Shown piece by piece: positions 22,448 through 33,700 of a stretch of 64,000 nt of DNA (positions are counted from its first letter, which is position 1; each line of letters begins with the position of its first letter). Location of the stretch: contig CM077115.1 in the NCBI GenBank assembly GCA_039619475.1, positions 29,153,083-29,217,082 of the forward strand, in the 5' to 3' direction. The stretch comes from Icerya purchasi (Eukaryota; Arthropoda; Insecta; Hemiptera; Monophlebidae). The notes below the pieces were generated by a model. That model searched no databases. It saw only the letters and a list, made by a program, of their open reading frames with translations, and was not told the DNA's origin. Both the position numbers and the translations under genes were made by a program.

Positions 22448-24237
22448 TTAATAATACACAGGCAAAACAACAAGATTCATTAGCTTTTTTATTTCCCATT
22501 TACTTACTTATTTATTTACTTATTTATTTATTTATAAAATTAATTTTGGAACTATAATTGCACTTTTGAACAGAAGTAGGCTTCAGGAAAATAACATTAC
22601 CAACTTAATTATTTTCCGGAAAGTCGATTTATTAACTAAAACGACTTTCGTGCAGTTTAATCGACGGATTTTTGATTAATTTTAGCATTGGACTGAAATT
22701 TTATCAGTTTCACTGCTACATTTCGAAAATTTAATTATTCCTTAATCTGCTGACATCGAGTTTCTAAAGTCGCGAAGCAAATACATGCGTATATATAATA
22801 TAATACATATGTATATATGTTGTCGCGGATTTGATAAATTCCTACAAAAAAAAGCTCTCCGTTTTTGTTAACTAAAGTCATCTTGCCGTTGTACGACTGC
22901 GCCCTAATGGATGTTGTGTGACTTCAAAATCATTTTGCGCCTGTATGCAGCCTGGTTCGGTGTCCATGTTGCATTATTAAGACGTACATGAATAAAATCT
23001 GGTTATTTTTCCTGTACCTTTTACGTTGTTTATTACGTTAGCAGCATTGTAAGAATGGAAAATCGTCCAAGCGCCATTTCTCCACACGGAATTTACGTTT
23101 CTCGAACTGCGGACAGCTGCGGGAATATGGTGAGGCGCTATGTAAATAAGCCGGAACCCTAATAAACCGGCAGAATCTTACACTGAACTAAGAGTGAAGG
23201 CGGGTAGCAGTAACGATAACCTAAAGAACAGCCGAAATATCGATTTTAACGTAGCAAATTTGTGTTTATATCGAGCGTGTGGGCAACATTAGCCGTTCAA
23301 TAACATTCTGTCGTTGGCACTATCGTGTACGGAAAGAAGTACTCAAATACGAGTTTCACTATCTTTGTGCCGTACGAAATGTAGTCGCCGCAGCAGAGTA
23401 TACGAAAGGTCCAGTAGTACCTTTCGCGATTACAAGATTAATCCACTCTTAACTGACGCAGTCGATTACTCCTCTTAGACTGACGATTCTTACAATCGTA
23501 AGTATAGTTATATTTAATAATATCCGTAATTATAACGTATAATTACGAATCGAATTATACTTTTCATCGAGATTCAGCTAATCAGTGCAGACGATTGCAT
23601 GAATACGATAAATATCGAAATATTTCGATGATAGTTTCTAACTCGCGATATAGAAGTATATTTTTACCGGGCGAAAATATGTTTGTGTGAAAAATAATTA
23701 ATAAATAATACGTAAACTGAAAAATATAGCACCTCGCATGATCGCTGTTATTAGGCGTATATGTACATACTATTGAAAGATTGAAACTATTATCCAGAGA
23801 CATTTAAAGTGTTTCCGCTATTTGTACTAATTAGCTGAGAAATCGCCGATTCTCTCGATAAATCCGGTTAATTTCTAATTACGACGCATTATAGTTATTA
23901 TTAATTAATATCGGTCGTAAAAAATCGTTCTTTTTAAATGCGCCCAAAAAGTAATTGATTGCGTGCAACTTCGGTCGAGAATAGATTGCGATCGTGTAAT
24001 CGTAATTACGCATAATTACAAAATAATGTCGAATTTCTTTCTATGCGATCCTAGCTCCAGATTTTTTCGACAAATCGCCTTACCGAGTAATACTCGAAAC
24101 GCTTTAGCTAATATATTGAAGTCAGCGCGGAGGGGGAAAGGATTTTGCAGTTTAATACATTCAGTTGCTTCGCAATTTTATCCTTTCCAGTAGTTATGTT
24201 TGTAATTTAGTTTGATTTTAGCCTAAAATATACTTAC
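22448..24237. other. putative intron/3' flank of the bHLH gene
   Basis: AT-rich sequence downstream (minus strand) of the bHLH exon. No second exon with the conserved WPF-type tail was recognised. An (ATTT)n tract lies near 22500-22535. Sequence near 22900-23180 is less AT-rich, but no open frame is convincing. Confidence 0.4.
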
Positions 24238-24238
24238 T
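24231..24238 (-). other. splice donor of the bHLH exon
   Basis: The minus strand reads AATTTA followed by GTAAGTAT, a near-perfect 5' splice site. Without splicing the frame runs only four more codons (VSIF) to a stop, which supports real splicing here. Confidence 0.8.
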
Positions 24239-24585
24239 AAATTTATCGGATGCGAATGCTCCTGGGTAGCGCCTTCATCGGACAGGTGAAGAATTGCCCG
24301 AAGATGAGCTATGTAACTGGTTGCCAACCTTAACGTGTCCAGTTTCGAAAGTTTCGTGTCGGCCGGCACCCAGGGCAAAGTGGTTTTTAATCGACAAAAC
24401 GCTTTACTTAATACCCGCATCCGTGCTCGTTCTCTGGCGTTCGCCGCATTTCTCTGCTGAGGTTGCTGGTATAACCTTCCCGGCGTTAAAATCGACCTCT
24501 CTTCGTCCAGTTCATCTTCTTCATCCGCAGCATCCCACGAACTATTTCTCGCAACGTAATATCGGTTATGTTTATTTCTAGTCAT
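24238..24585 (-). CDS. bHLH transcription factor exon, TCF21/musculin class (HLH54F-like)
   Basis: This exon encodes 116 residues with a complete basic helix-loop-helix domain at residues 45-99. The basic region [13 protein letters not shown] contains the E-box-contacting Glu52, then helix 1 ([15 protein letters not shown]), the loop (VPADTKLSK) and helix 2 ([18 protein letters not shown]). The wording [19 protein letters not shown] and the tail HPINL are diagnostic of the vertebrate TCF21/musculin and Drosophila HLH54F group. These nuclear factors act in visceral muscle and mesoderm; this role is family knowledge. An acidic stretch ([10 protein letters not shown]) lies at residues 21-30. The exon ends at 24238 with GTAAGTAT immediately after the HPINL leucine codon, where I believe vertebrate relatives also splice. 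The ATG at 24585 is preceded by an in-frame TAA six codons upstream. However, a possible acceptor (TTTTTAAG) ends at 24603, so an upstream coding exon remains possible. No exon 2 was recognised. Confidence 0.9.
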
Positions 24586-24724
24586 TATAGTAGCAGGAGT
24601 CCCTTAAAAATTGAATGACAAACATTAGAACTACGAACGGGCGACTGTCTAATCGTTCAGTTCAAACTGATTTACTTTAAATACAACACAACGAAACACA
24701 ATTGATTGATTGAAAACAAAACTA

Positions 24725-24768
<44 letters not shown>

Positions 24769-25555
24769 TTTATTAATAACCGTATTATTTTTACGTCAGA
24801 AGCAATATATCTCGCACCCTCGGATTAGATATTCCTAATCCTTTGAGCTTTTATTCCTCCATCTTTACGCCAGAGTAATCTCCATCTTCCAACCTATCGT
24901 TTTTATTCCCTCCTTTCTACCAAATTATTATCTTAGATTCTCAAAACTCCCGGCGTTTTCTCTTTCCCTTCTGATGTCACGCTTTCTTATTTTTTCTTCG
25001 TGATCTATCCTTTCCGAACATTTAGCCATATTGACTCCGTTCCGGTTCTTCACACATTCGGACGTCAAGCGAAACGAAGCTGTCAGCCTCCTTGCTGCAG
25101 CTGCTAATGGACATTCTAATACACAACGAAGGCAATTTTCGCAAATTGTTGCAAGTTCAGGAAATGTAGGTGTCGTCGTCATCGAATTTTTACCAGCCGT
25201 AATCAGTCTGTGATGTACACTATCGCTACAAATAAACCTGAAACCTTATCATGACATAACGAACAGAAAAAAATATGAAAATTAAGTTCACAAAACATAA
25301 TGCCATCAGTGTGTCGTATTCGAGAGACGTTTCAATTAACTGTCGTGTAGTGTCTGTGTTCACGACATCCTCTTCACAAAAGCTGCATGTTCTGCTGGAA
25401 TTTGTTCTTTTACATATCCGGCTAGTCTCTGATACGAAGAATTCTTATATTCTTATTGCCTCTCACTGCTATGCGATATTAACAATATGGTTCTGTAATT
25501 TTTTAATCTGACCTCTCTTAAGAAGGGGCGTGTGTATAATGTATAAGAACACCAA
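24586..25555. other. upstream flank of the bHLH exon
   Basis: This segment lies 5' of the bHLH exon. It holds a (TA)n tract at about 24727-24764 and no recognised domain. It could contain promoter or upstream-exon sequence, but no specific element can be supported. Confidence 0.35.
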
Positions 25556-25559
25556 ACAG

Positions 25560-27650
25560 ATGAAGAAAAGCTCACGTTGTGGCAGTACTAAAACCTGGAA
25601 ATCTCCCAGAGGAACCGCAAAACTATCGCCCGATATCATTGCCATTTGTTTAAAGTTTTTCGAAGAATGAATCGGATTATAAACACCGTCAACAACAAAC
25701 TTATTCTTCCCCAACAGGTTGGTTCAGGAAGGGAATGAGCTGAGTTAGCTGGGCAAAAAATTTTGGTTCAATACATCGAGGATGGGTATGAAACAAAATT
25801 GATCACTGGCGTAGTATTCGTAGATCTAACGGCTACATACGATAAACTTTATCACAGACGATTGTTAAAGAAGGTGTACGATACTACTAACGACCACCAT
25901 CTGACAAAAATGCTGCAGAACGTATTGTCTGGAAGGCGGTTCTGTGTTACGCGCAACGGAAAGAAAAGTGTAGATGGCCAATGTAGTGAAACGCAATGTT
26001 ATTTAACATCTATAGCAACGGCCAACCAGTCGACGAGCAGACTCGACGGTTCCTATATGCAGACGATCTGGCAATGACCGCACGGGGCGAAACGTTCGAA
26101 GAAGTGCAGGTGAAGCTACAAAAAACACTTGATGGGCTAGATAAATATTATAATGAAAATGCGCTCCAATTAAATCCAGCGAAAACTCAGGTTTGCGCTT
26201 TTCACTTTCAAAACGCAAAAGCAAAATGCAAATTAAAATTATTTCGGCATAGGAATCAACTCGAGTATTGCGAAGAACCAAAATATCTTGGAATTACCCT
26301 TGACCGATCGCCAACTTTCCGAAAACACTGGGAGAATCTTAAAATGAAAGTAGAAGCTAGGAGTAAACTTACTGTGAAAATTAGTATCCTCTAAATTGGG
26401 AGCCGTAGAAAAATTTAAGTACCTCAGTACTCAAGAGAATAATAAAGGTAACACTGATGACGAACTTAGGTGTAGAATTGAACAAGGAAGAAAGGTCTTC
26501 AACAAGATGAGAAGAACATTCACAACACACGATTTAAATTTAGAACTGCGTATACATGTAAGAATTCTTAAGTACTACGTGTGGAGTACATTGTTATATG
26601 GATGCGAATGTCGGACCTTAAAAAAGAGCAATATGAATTGCTTGGCAGCTTCCGAAATGTGGTGCTATCGAAGAATCCTAAGAATCCCATGGACAGCAAA
26701 GAAGAAGAATCAGGAAGTACTGTAGATGATGGGAAATAAGGATATGGAATTATACTAATAGGCATCATAAAAGACAGGAGGAGGAAATACTTTTTGGCCA
26801 ATTGATGTGTGGATCAAAATACTCACTGTTGCAGATAATATTATTGGGAAAAATATCGGGCAAGAGGAAGGTCGGACGAAGGAGGCGCTCGTGGATGTGC
26901 GACATCAAGGCATGGTCAGGGATGATTACCAAACAATTAGTCCACCTTGCATACGAAAGATTTCTTTAATGTCACCTACGATCAAGAACGGTCGGGGCTC
27001 GAAGAAGAAGAAATAGGGAGCAAAGCCAACGGTTCTACCTCAGCATTAGCGCTATGTTTCTCGGCTGCTGAATACGGATGCCCTATATTGGAGAAGATCG
27101 GTGCATACTAAAAAGGTTGATACCTCGATAAATGAAACGTGCTACATAGTCACTGGATGATTAAAACCTACCAAAGTGGATAAGCTGTATCTTGCCTGTG
27201 GCATAGCTTCGCCAGATATTCGACAATCCGTTGCTACTGATGCAGAAAAAACAAGGTTAGAGATAGATTACAGACACCCAATGTTTGATCAGAAGGCTGG
27301 CATATCACGCCTTAAATCTAGAAGAAGCTTTCTACACTGTTCAAGACAACTGGATGAGCTAGCAAAAAAATCTCGCGCACAGAGATGGACGGAAAAAGAT
27401 CGAAACGGAAATAGTTTGAAAGAAAAAATGAACCCGGTGAGTCCGCTAATTTGGCATGGCTGGAGAACTTTAAACTGGCTTCGCTCTGATTGCGCTAGAA
27501 CCTCAGTGAACTTACTTAAATGAGGTTTAGCCGAAAATGATAAATGCAAGTGCGGGGGGAACAGCAGAGGCATAGGCACTCTATGGAGTACGGAGCTAAT
27601 TGATGAAGCCATAAAAATGGTTGATGCACGAACTGATAGCGTATAAATCC
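25560..27650 (+). mobile_element. non-LTR retrotransposon RT relic (family B), interrupted
   Basis: RT blocks in order on the plus strand: VAVLKPGN and NYRPISLP (about 25578-25650); motif A GVVFVDLTATYDKLYHRR (25808-25861); FLYADDLAMTARGETF (26059-26106), with an intact YADD; ALQLNPAKTQVCAFHF and PKYLGITLD; then KLVSSKLGA ending at 26404. The same element resumes at 27028 with NGSTSALALCFSAAEYGCPI and continues through VDKLYLACGIASPDIR and SRLKSRRSFLH to about 27650. Several frame changes occur, and the PQGS motif B region is eroded. The gap between the halves is an RTE-like insertion. The clade is uncertain (CR1/L2-like or related). Confidence 0.75.
26405..27023 (+). mobile_element. 5'-truncated RTE-like fragment nested in family B
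   Basis: The segment opens with VEKFKYLS and continues DELRCRIEQGRKVFNKMRR, YYVWSTLLYGCE, MWCYRRILRIPWTAK and then a positively charged, GRRRRSW-like stretch. It ends in a (GAA)n tail at about 26998-27012. These are C-terminal RT words of an element distinct from its host. The host frame is continuous across it, and AGCC at 26401-26404 recurs at 27024-27027 as a possible short target duplication. It contains frameshifts. Confidence 0.7.
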
Positions 27651-27674
27651 GCTGTATATCAGTTAACTTCATTT

Positions 27675-27777
27675 CATTTTAGTATATATATATATATATT
27701 ACTCCTCAAGCGTCTCGGATACGATATCAATAATAATATTCTACTCATATACATATATATATATATATATATATAGT
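27675..27777. repeat. (TA)n microsatellites
   Basis: Two TA-rich tracts (about 27682-27700 and 27752-27774) separate the end of family B from the next family A fragment. Confidence 0.8.
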
Positions 27778-27779
27778 TT

Positions 27780-28370
27780 GCATCATAAAGAATGTCAATG
27801 GAAATGAAATGGGAAAGGGAAAGACTATAATGAGAGAACATAAAGTCAAGGGAATATGAGGGAAAGGGAGATAGCTTGAAGAGTATCTATTAGAGTATCG
27901 AGTTGAGGAAATAAATATAACTGCTCGAAGAATGGCATAAAGTTCTGCGGACAAGATGAAGCAAAAAACTGGTAGCCTGAAGGATTGAGCAGAATTACTG
28001 GCTGGAGAGAAAAAGGAAGCGGCTACTCCCCGTAAAGTGTTGGAACCATCAGTAAATATTAAGGAATGAAGGGGAAATGAGGAATTAATAAGAAAATTAA
28101 ATTCTCGATTGGCAACTGCGGAGCCAGAAGTTTTACATGATGAAGGGGGAGAAGGGAGTTATGGAGGGTAAAGAAGAAGTTAAACATAAAATAATGAAGT
28201 TTACTAGGGGAAATAGTATAGGAAGAGAATTTGTCTAAACGATGAGAAACAAGGGCTACGATAGGAGATTTATTAGGAGAGAAACGCCATTTATGAATGG
28301 TAGAATTGTAGCGAATAGTTGATGAGCACGAGAAAATAGAGGAACGTTTTAGGAAATCCTTATTTTTTTT
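27780..28370 (-). mobile_element. family A RNase H fragment
   Basis: The minus strand encodes IFTDGSNTLRGVAASFFS (about 28003-28062) and SAELYAILRAVIFIS (about 27895-27950). These are the first Asp and the Glu motifs of RNase HI as found in I/R1-group non-LTR elements. The rest of the polyprotein is missing or degraded. Confidence 0.6.
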
Positions 28371-29630
28371 TTACTAGATTTTAATAGAACTAAGAAAAAT
28401 ATGAATAATTTTTGTAAATTTATAAAGACGAAAGCAATCAAAAATTGAAACACTTAAATCGAGTGAAAACTGAAAATAAACCAATAGACTAAAATCATTC
28501 TTTATTTGTCAAAAAATGAACGCCGTTCACATAATTATTCTGTTTTCAAGTTAACTTAAGGAAGAATTCAGTAATAAGCCTTTTATATTGTTTTCGGATT
28601 AAAATACATCTTAGCGCGTTGAAAAAAAAAAAAAAAAATTAAAAAATCAATAAAAGGTACGAGATATTAACGTTCAAAACGAATGAAATGCATTGATGTG
28701 TTAGAATTTACAACATAATGATGACTCCCGATGACCAGGTATCCTAAAATAGTTGTATTTTTTTGTTATTTTTTTACCGAGCATCTAAAACAGAAAACTA
28801 AATAAATTCTTGGGGTGCCAGATAATATAAAAGGCGCGCATTAGAATAGGTATAAGAGGAAGAGTACTGGATAACAGTTAACCTCAGTTATCCCCGGTTC
28901 GGAACGATTTCACTTAAAAATACTTTTCAACTTAAAGGAGGAAATTTAACCGGTTTTTAGTTCTTCAAATAAATTTTTTTTGGTCTTATTTGTATTTGAT
29001 TTTAATTATTTCTGTTTTACATTCAAAGATTTTTTAATCGTTTACTCGAAAAATAGAAAGGACAACTAAAGAAAATGGGAGAAAATTACTAGCCGTTAAG
29101 AGAAATATCATTTTGGAAAGTCTCGATGTAAATTTCATTATAAAACCGCGATGCCTTGTAAATGTGCACCGTTGTATCAGCAGTGTGGATATTTGTTAGT
29201 ATTCTTAGTGTTATTTTGACCTTGAAAGCAGTATTTAATCTGTGTTATTTTTTCAGTCGAAAGTTTTCGGTTTATTCGTTTCCTACAATTTTTTAATTAT
29301 CTGAACTAATTTAAATTACCATGTTCTTCAAATTTTTCGTTAGTTAAATGTATTTCATTCGGGTAGGACCGGATACTGCCGCACACTGACATTTTAAAAA
29401 TTTCACTTACACTAAATTAATATTCATAGTTGACGCAATCAAAAAAAAAAAAAATTATTGTTACTTTACAATGTCAACTTCATTAGTTTTCGATTTTGTT
29501 CAACTGTGAACTGAAATAGAATCAGATATTTAATTCCAAGTCTACGTTTCGCTCAAGATCACTACTTAGTAATGCCCGGAAGAAATCTCGCATAGAGATC
29601 GCTGCCCTATAAGAACTGCATTTTTACTAT
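28371..29630. other. AT-rich intergenic stretch
   Basis: Only homopolymer runs (T at 28362-28371, A at 28623-28637, A at 29440-29453) are seen. No gene is supported. Confidence 0.4.
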
Positions 29631-29639
29631 GCCCTGCCT

Positions 29640-30560
29640 TCACTTATTCTGCGGTTCGCCTTCCTTTTATTCAGTTCTTTATATTTTGATGGACTGCTTT
29701 TAAACATTACTCGCGAAAAGTGTCATTTGAACGACTCTTTATGGGTCATCCAACGGGGCGTTATTTAATCTTAATCGGCGTTAAACTGCCTTCTCCGCTG
29801 CCAACCTTCTTTTATTTTGACAACATATGTGCCAGCAAGTGGACAATTTTCACTTGTCTATCTTCATGCCTCATTTTCCTACAATACTGCTTTTTATTGT
29901 TCTGTCTTTCTATCTTCCGTTTCAATACTCTGGTTTCGATTTACATCCTTTCCATTTCTAATTGCCTTGTCTTACCCCCTAATGGTTCTATTGCCTTTGC
30001 ATCTTGCAAGGGTATGGGACTTACTTTACTTTACTGATTTACCACAACGATCTATCTTTCTCTTACTCTTGCTCTTCGTCGCTCTTGCCTCAACCATTCC
30101 TAGACTTAAACATGCGGTCCGACTTTAAAATATTACAGTGGAACTATCGTAGCCTCGGAGCCAATAAAAAATTACCAGAGTGTTTATTGAATCTCCATCA
30201 AATTGGGGTCATTCTTATGTCTGAAATTTGGTTCCGTGCTGGAAGAAATCTCAAATTTAAAGATTTATAGTTATAGTTCAACTAACCCCTTCTCCTCTTA
30301 CAGTTTGCTCCTTTCAGTTTTTCCTCTAGTACTAATCAGCCTAATATCGCACACATTTCTACTGCCGCTAATGCTAGCCGTTCTCTAAACTTGAGCTCCA
30401 CCTATAAATTATCATCTACGTCACTTTCTTCTCTCTTCTTTTTTCAGTTCTCTCGCTGAATCTTTCATCATTGATGGCGACTGGAAAGCACGCTCTTCTT
30501 CATGGAGTTGCTCATCTTATAATTGTAATGATGCATTCTTGAAAATTTTATTCTGTAAGA
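29640..30560 (+). mobile_element. family A endonuclease-domain fragment
   Basis: The plus strand at 30117-30270 encodes FKILQWNYRSLGANKKLPE and VILMSEIWFRAG. These are the start and catalytic-Glu blocks of an APE-type endonuclease. Further on (about 30459-30530), in a shifted frame, AESFIIDGDWKARSSSW and SYNCND match the GGDFNA...SW block, with the usual Asn changed to Lys. The RT region does not follow. The T-rich sequence before 30100 may be 5' part of the same element. Confidence 0.6.
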
Positions 30561-30818
30561 TAATTTACCCTGATAATAAAAACGTCCCTCGGTGATTTTT
30601 TCGTATAACCTTGGATTTTTCGTTTCAACACCTCTACTTTAGATGTACCATAAATAGAGCACGCCTTCCCTTTGGGTTACTAACATTATTTTGATTTTTC
30701 TGAGGATAAATAATTTCATACGCACATTCAACATTGCTTACGATTTCTGTCTGGTTAGGGACCTGGAAAATTCTGAGCGGATTGTAGCAATTAAGAACAT
30801 TTTGAATTGTGAATAGTT

Positions 30819-30819
<1 letters not shown>

Positions 30820-30858
<39 letters not shown>

Positions 30859-30860
30859 CA
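30820..30860. repeat. (CT)n-(TA)n microsatellite
   Basis: CT dinucleotides (about 30821-30842) run directly into TA dinucleotides, which abut the hairpin-bearing repeat. Confidence 0.85.
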
Positions 30861-31368
30861 AACTCGGCCATTTTGGCCTTGCAAGGGGCTGTGCCCCTTG
30901 AACCCTCTTGCTTTTATTTCTGTCTCTTTCTCTTCTACACTTCGTATAAAATTATCAAAATTTACATGCTTTCATTTCTGTCTCTTTCTCTTCTACACTT
31001 CGTATAAAATTATCAAAATTTACATGCTTTCATTTCTGTCTCTTTCTCTTCTATACTTCGTATAAAATTATCAAAATTTACAACGTAATCCTTACTGGCA
31101 TCAACATAAAAAAAATAACATAATCACAAAAATCCTATCCTAACATTTAACTTTCATTATATAAAATTAAAACATTTTTTCGTTACATTTTTCATTACAT
31201 ATTTCGTTACATAAAATTGTGACATTTCTTAAATAACAATAACAAAAATCCTATAAAATATAACAAACGTTACATAAAATTGGGACATTTTTTGGGAAAT
31301 TTTGCGTTACATAAAACCGGGACATTTTTTCAAATGGGGGGTAGCCTAAGAATTACGTTGTAATTAAT
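30858..31368 (+). repeat. double-hairpin repeat, unit 1
   Basis: The unit starts after a (TA)n tract with AACTC and two adjacent palindromes: GGCCATTTTGGCC (30866-30878) and CAAGGGGCTGTGCCCCTTG (30882-30900). Three 58-bp tandem copies follow, then AT-rich sequence with repeated GTTACATAAAATTGGGACATTT words. It ends GCCTAAGAATTACGTTGT before another (TA)n. ACAACGTAATTCT-type words appear internally as the inverse of the terminal AGAATTACGTTGT. It is non-coding. Related units are at 31381-31620 and, inverted, at 42578-42786. Paired hairpins plus microsatellite recall Helentron/DINE-type elements, but this is only an analogy. Confidence 0.6.
30910..31083 (+). repeat. 58-bp tandem repeat, three copies
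   Basis: Units at 30910-30967, 30968-31025 and 31026-31083 are nearly identical. Each begins GCTTT(C/T)ATTTCTGTCTC and contains CTTCGTATAAAATTATC. Only one unit is present in the sister copy at 31381, so the triplication is local to this copy. Confidence 0.9.
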
Positions 31369-31380
31369 ATATATATATAT

Positions 31381-31620
31381 ATAAACTCGGTCATTTTGGC
31401 CTCCAAGGGGCTGTGCCCCTTGACCCCTCTTGCTTACATTTCTATCTCTTTCTCTTCTATACTTTGTATAAAATGATCAAAATTTACAACGTAATTCTAA
31501 ATCGCTCCATATGAATATAATAACATAATCACAGAAATCCTATAAAATATAACAAACGTTATATAAATTTGGGACATTTTTTCGAATGGGGGTAGCCTAA
31601 GAATTACGTTGTAATTAATA
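31381..31620 (+). repeat. double-hairpin repeat, unit 2
   Basis: A compact version of unit 1: AACTCGGTCATTTTGGCC, then CAAGGGGCTGTGCCCCTTG, a single TTTCTATCTC...TATAAAATGATC segment, then ACAACGTAATTCT. The end is GCCTAAGAATTACGTTGT followed by (TA)n. It is non-coding. Confidence 0.65.
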
Positions 31621-31639
31621 TATATGTATATATATATAT

Positions 31640-31985
31640 ATTAATGGCTATACCATTTTTGCGCCAGGCGTCATCAAGAAAAGTGTCCTGTCACGAAGTT
31701 TGTCCCTAAAAAAAAGTCATTATTTTATGTAACGAAACTGTAACGAAAAAGTGTCTTATTCATCATGAAAAGTGTTCTGTCAGGAAATTTGTCCTTAAAA
31801 AAGTGTAACGAAAAAAGGTAACGAAAAAATTTTTCCGGGCTATATAGCCAATGAAAAAATTTACACTTGTATAAGAATTATAGAAGAACTAGAACTAGAC
31901 CTAGTGGTGAAGGGGGCTTGCCCCCTTCCGAGTACCGAAGGGCCGAATTTATATTTATATGTATACATATAAATATATATATTTA
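31640..31985 (-). repeat. diverged hairpin-bearing relative
   Basis: Read on the minus strand, this begins with TA-rich sequence and AAATTCGGCCCTTCGG. It then has a GGGGGCAAGCCCCC palindrome, followed by AT-rich sequence with TTACATAAAAT-type words. The layout parallels units 1 and 2 but the sequence is distinct, so it may be a separate subfamily. Confidence 0.45.
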
Positions 31986-32029
31986 TATACTTTTTGTGCT
32001 AGCCCTCGGTTTTGACTCAACCACTTAAA

Positions 32030-32420
32030 AGTTTTATATTACAAATTTAGATTCTGAGAGGAATGAAGATAGGAAGCACGAAGAACTGGAGTAATGAATT
32101 ATCACAAAAAATAAAGGAAGCACTGCAGAGAGCAGTAAAACCTTAAGTCAAGATTTGTGAATACGAAAGAGTGCATTTACTAACAATGGCAGAACATTCG
32201 AGGAAAACATAGTTTGGCCACATATGAAAGGAGAATCAGTGTTTTGGAGGGGACAATAAAGAAAATCGAAAACGCGAGCGGGAGAAGAGAATAGTTCTTA
32301 ATCTGATTAAGGAAACAATAGCAGAATGAAGAGATAGTAATAAACGCAGTTAAAGAACAAAAAAAAGGCTACAGGACCAAAGCGGAATATAAGAAAATAG
32401 ACGATTAGAAAGAAAAGAGT
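32030..32420 (-). mobile_element. family A fragment (degraded)
   Basis: The minus-strand translation contains NYVFLECSAIVSKC, with preceding FSLLSPPKH. These align with the HILFECS...SNERS zinc-finger end of the family A copy at 11829. Many stops are present. Confidence 0.45.
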
Positions 32421-33700
32421 TATCTTTACATAATTTTTTGTTATTACGTGTTAGTTTACGAAAGAATTTGAATTATTTCGCCCCGGTACTAATTAAAAAA
32501 TACATATATATATATATATAATAATAATATAATTAACTTTTTCGTATCGATTTGTTATATTTCAGCCAAAGATCAAATTAGTGGGAAAATATTAACCTTT
32601 CACCTGGTAATTGTAATTATTTCATTGAACTCCGGCGTGGTTGCATTTTGTAGAATTCTTTTTAAAAAAAAATTTAATTTTTATTTTGAAAGTAAAAAAA
32701 GAGCTGCGAAATTGCATAATACACAAAAATGCAAAAGTGTAACTGCGCTAAATAAACAAATTACTTTTTTTTTTTTTTTTCCGGTAAACACACGGAAATA
32801 TAATTATGAAAAAAATAATTAGCATGCGGAATAAAAAAAAGGTTTAGAATTTATTGACATGTTTCGAAAACGAAACTCCAACATGTCGTCTTATTTAAAT
32901 TTTAAACCGTTCTTAATATTTAATCATTCTTTGCAGAACGCTTATAGCTTATCCTTTCAAAAATATCCGCGAATTTTATGTTTTTCTGTAAATCACATTT
33001 TATATTCTAGAAATATGTTTCTACGCCGTGGTTATTTCATGAGTATTGTTTACTTAAAATCAAGCAGAATTGAACTGCCTTTAGAATAAAAACATAAAAA
33101 TTTTTAATTACTATTTTTTTAATTTTCCAATTAAGACACGGGTAGTGTTAGAATCGAAAAATAAAGAGAAAAATTACGAACATGGTTATTGTTAGAAGTT
33201 AATAATTGAAGTAACGTTAGAAAAGAGAGCGGGTGCCGCATCGAAATTAAGTACTATTATGTAATAACTGCAAGCGAATGAAAATCTATTCACAAGATTT
33301 AATTACAGAGATAAGTAAAATACGCAAAACACCATCTAGTTTTGAATTATGAAGAATTTACAACGGTAAATTATAATATTAAACATAATTATTCGAACTT
33401 TTCCGAATATAACTTATTTAGATATACGGAATTTAAGTCGCGTAATTTTTTCATTAAGTGCTTTATAGACTTTCAATCAGCGAAATGGAAAATTTTTTAA
33501 AATCATCTTCGAACATTGTCCAGTGCACCGAAGTTGGTTCAAATTGATTCAGCGGTCGTTTATGAAATACCTTTTAAAGATCTCAACAGGATATAGGATA
33601 ATGTCGGATACAGGAGGTGAGGTCATTGCTAACGTAGAAATCATGAAAAATTCGTGTACGATCTAACTTTGAAAAAACTCGTCTAAAAGTATTATTATAA
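32421..33700. other. AT-rich intergenic stretch
   Basis: A (TA)n tract at about 32503-32521 and a T run at about 32764-32780 are the only distinct features. The short frames at 32625-32822 and 32859-33089 have no recognisable domain. Confidence 0.4.

Noticed and set aside
27289..27672. 127-codon minus-strand frame
   Set aside because: It is antisense to the continuation of the family B retroelement, whose plus-strand words are recognisable.
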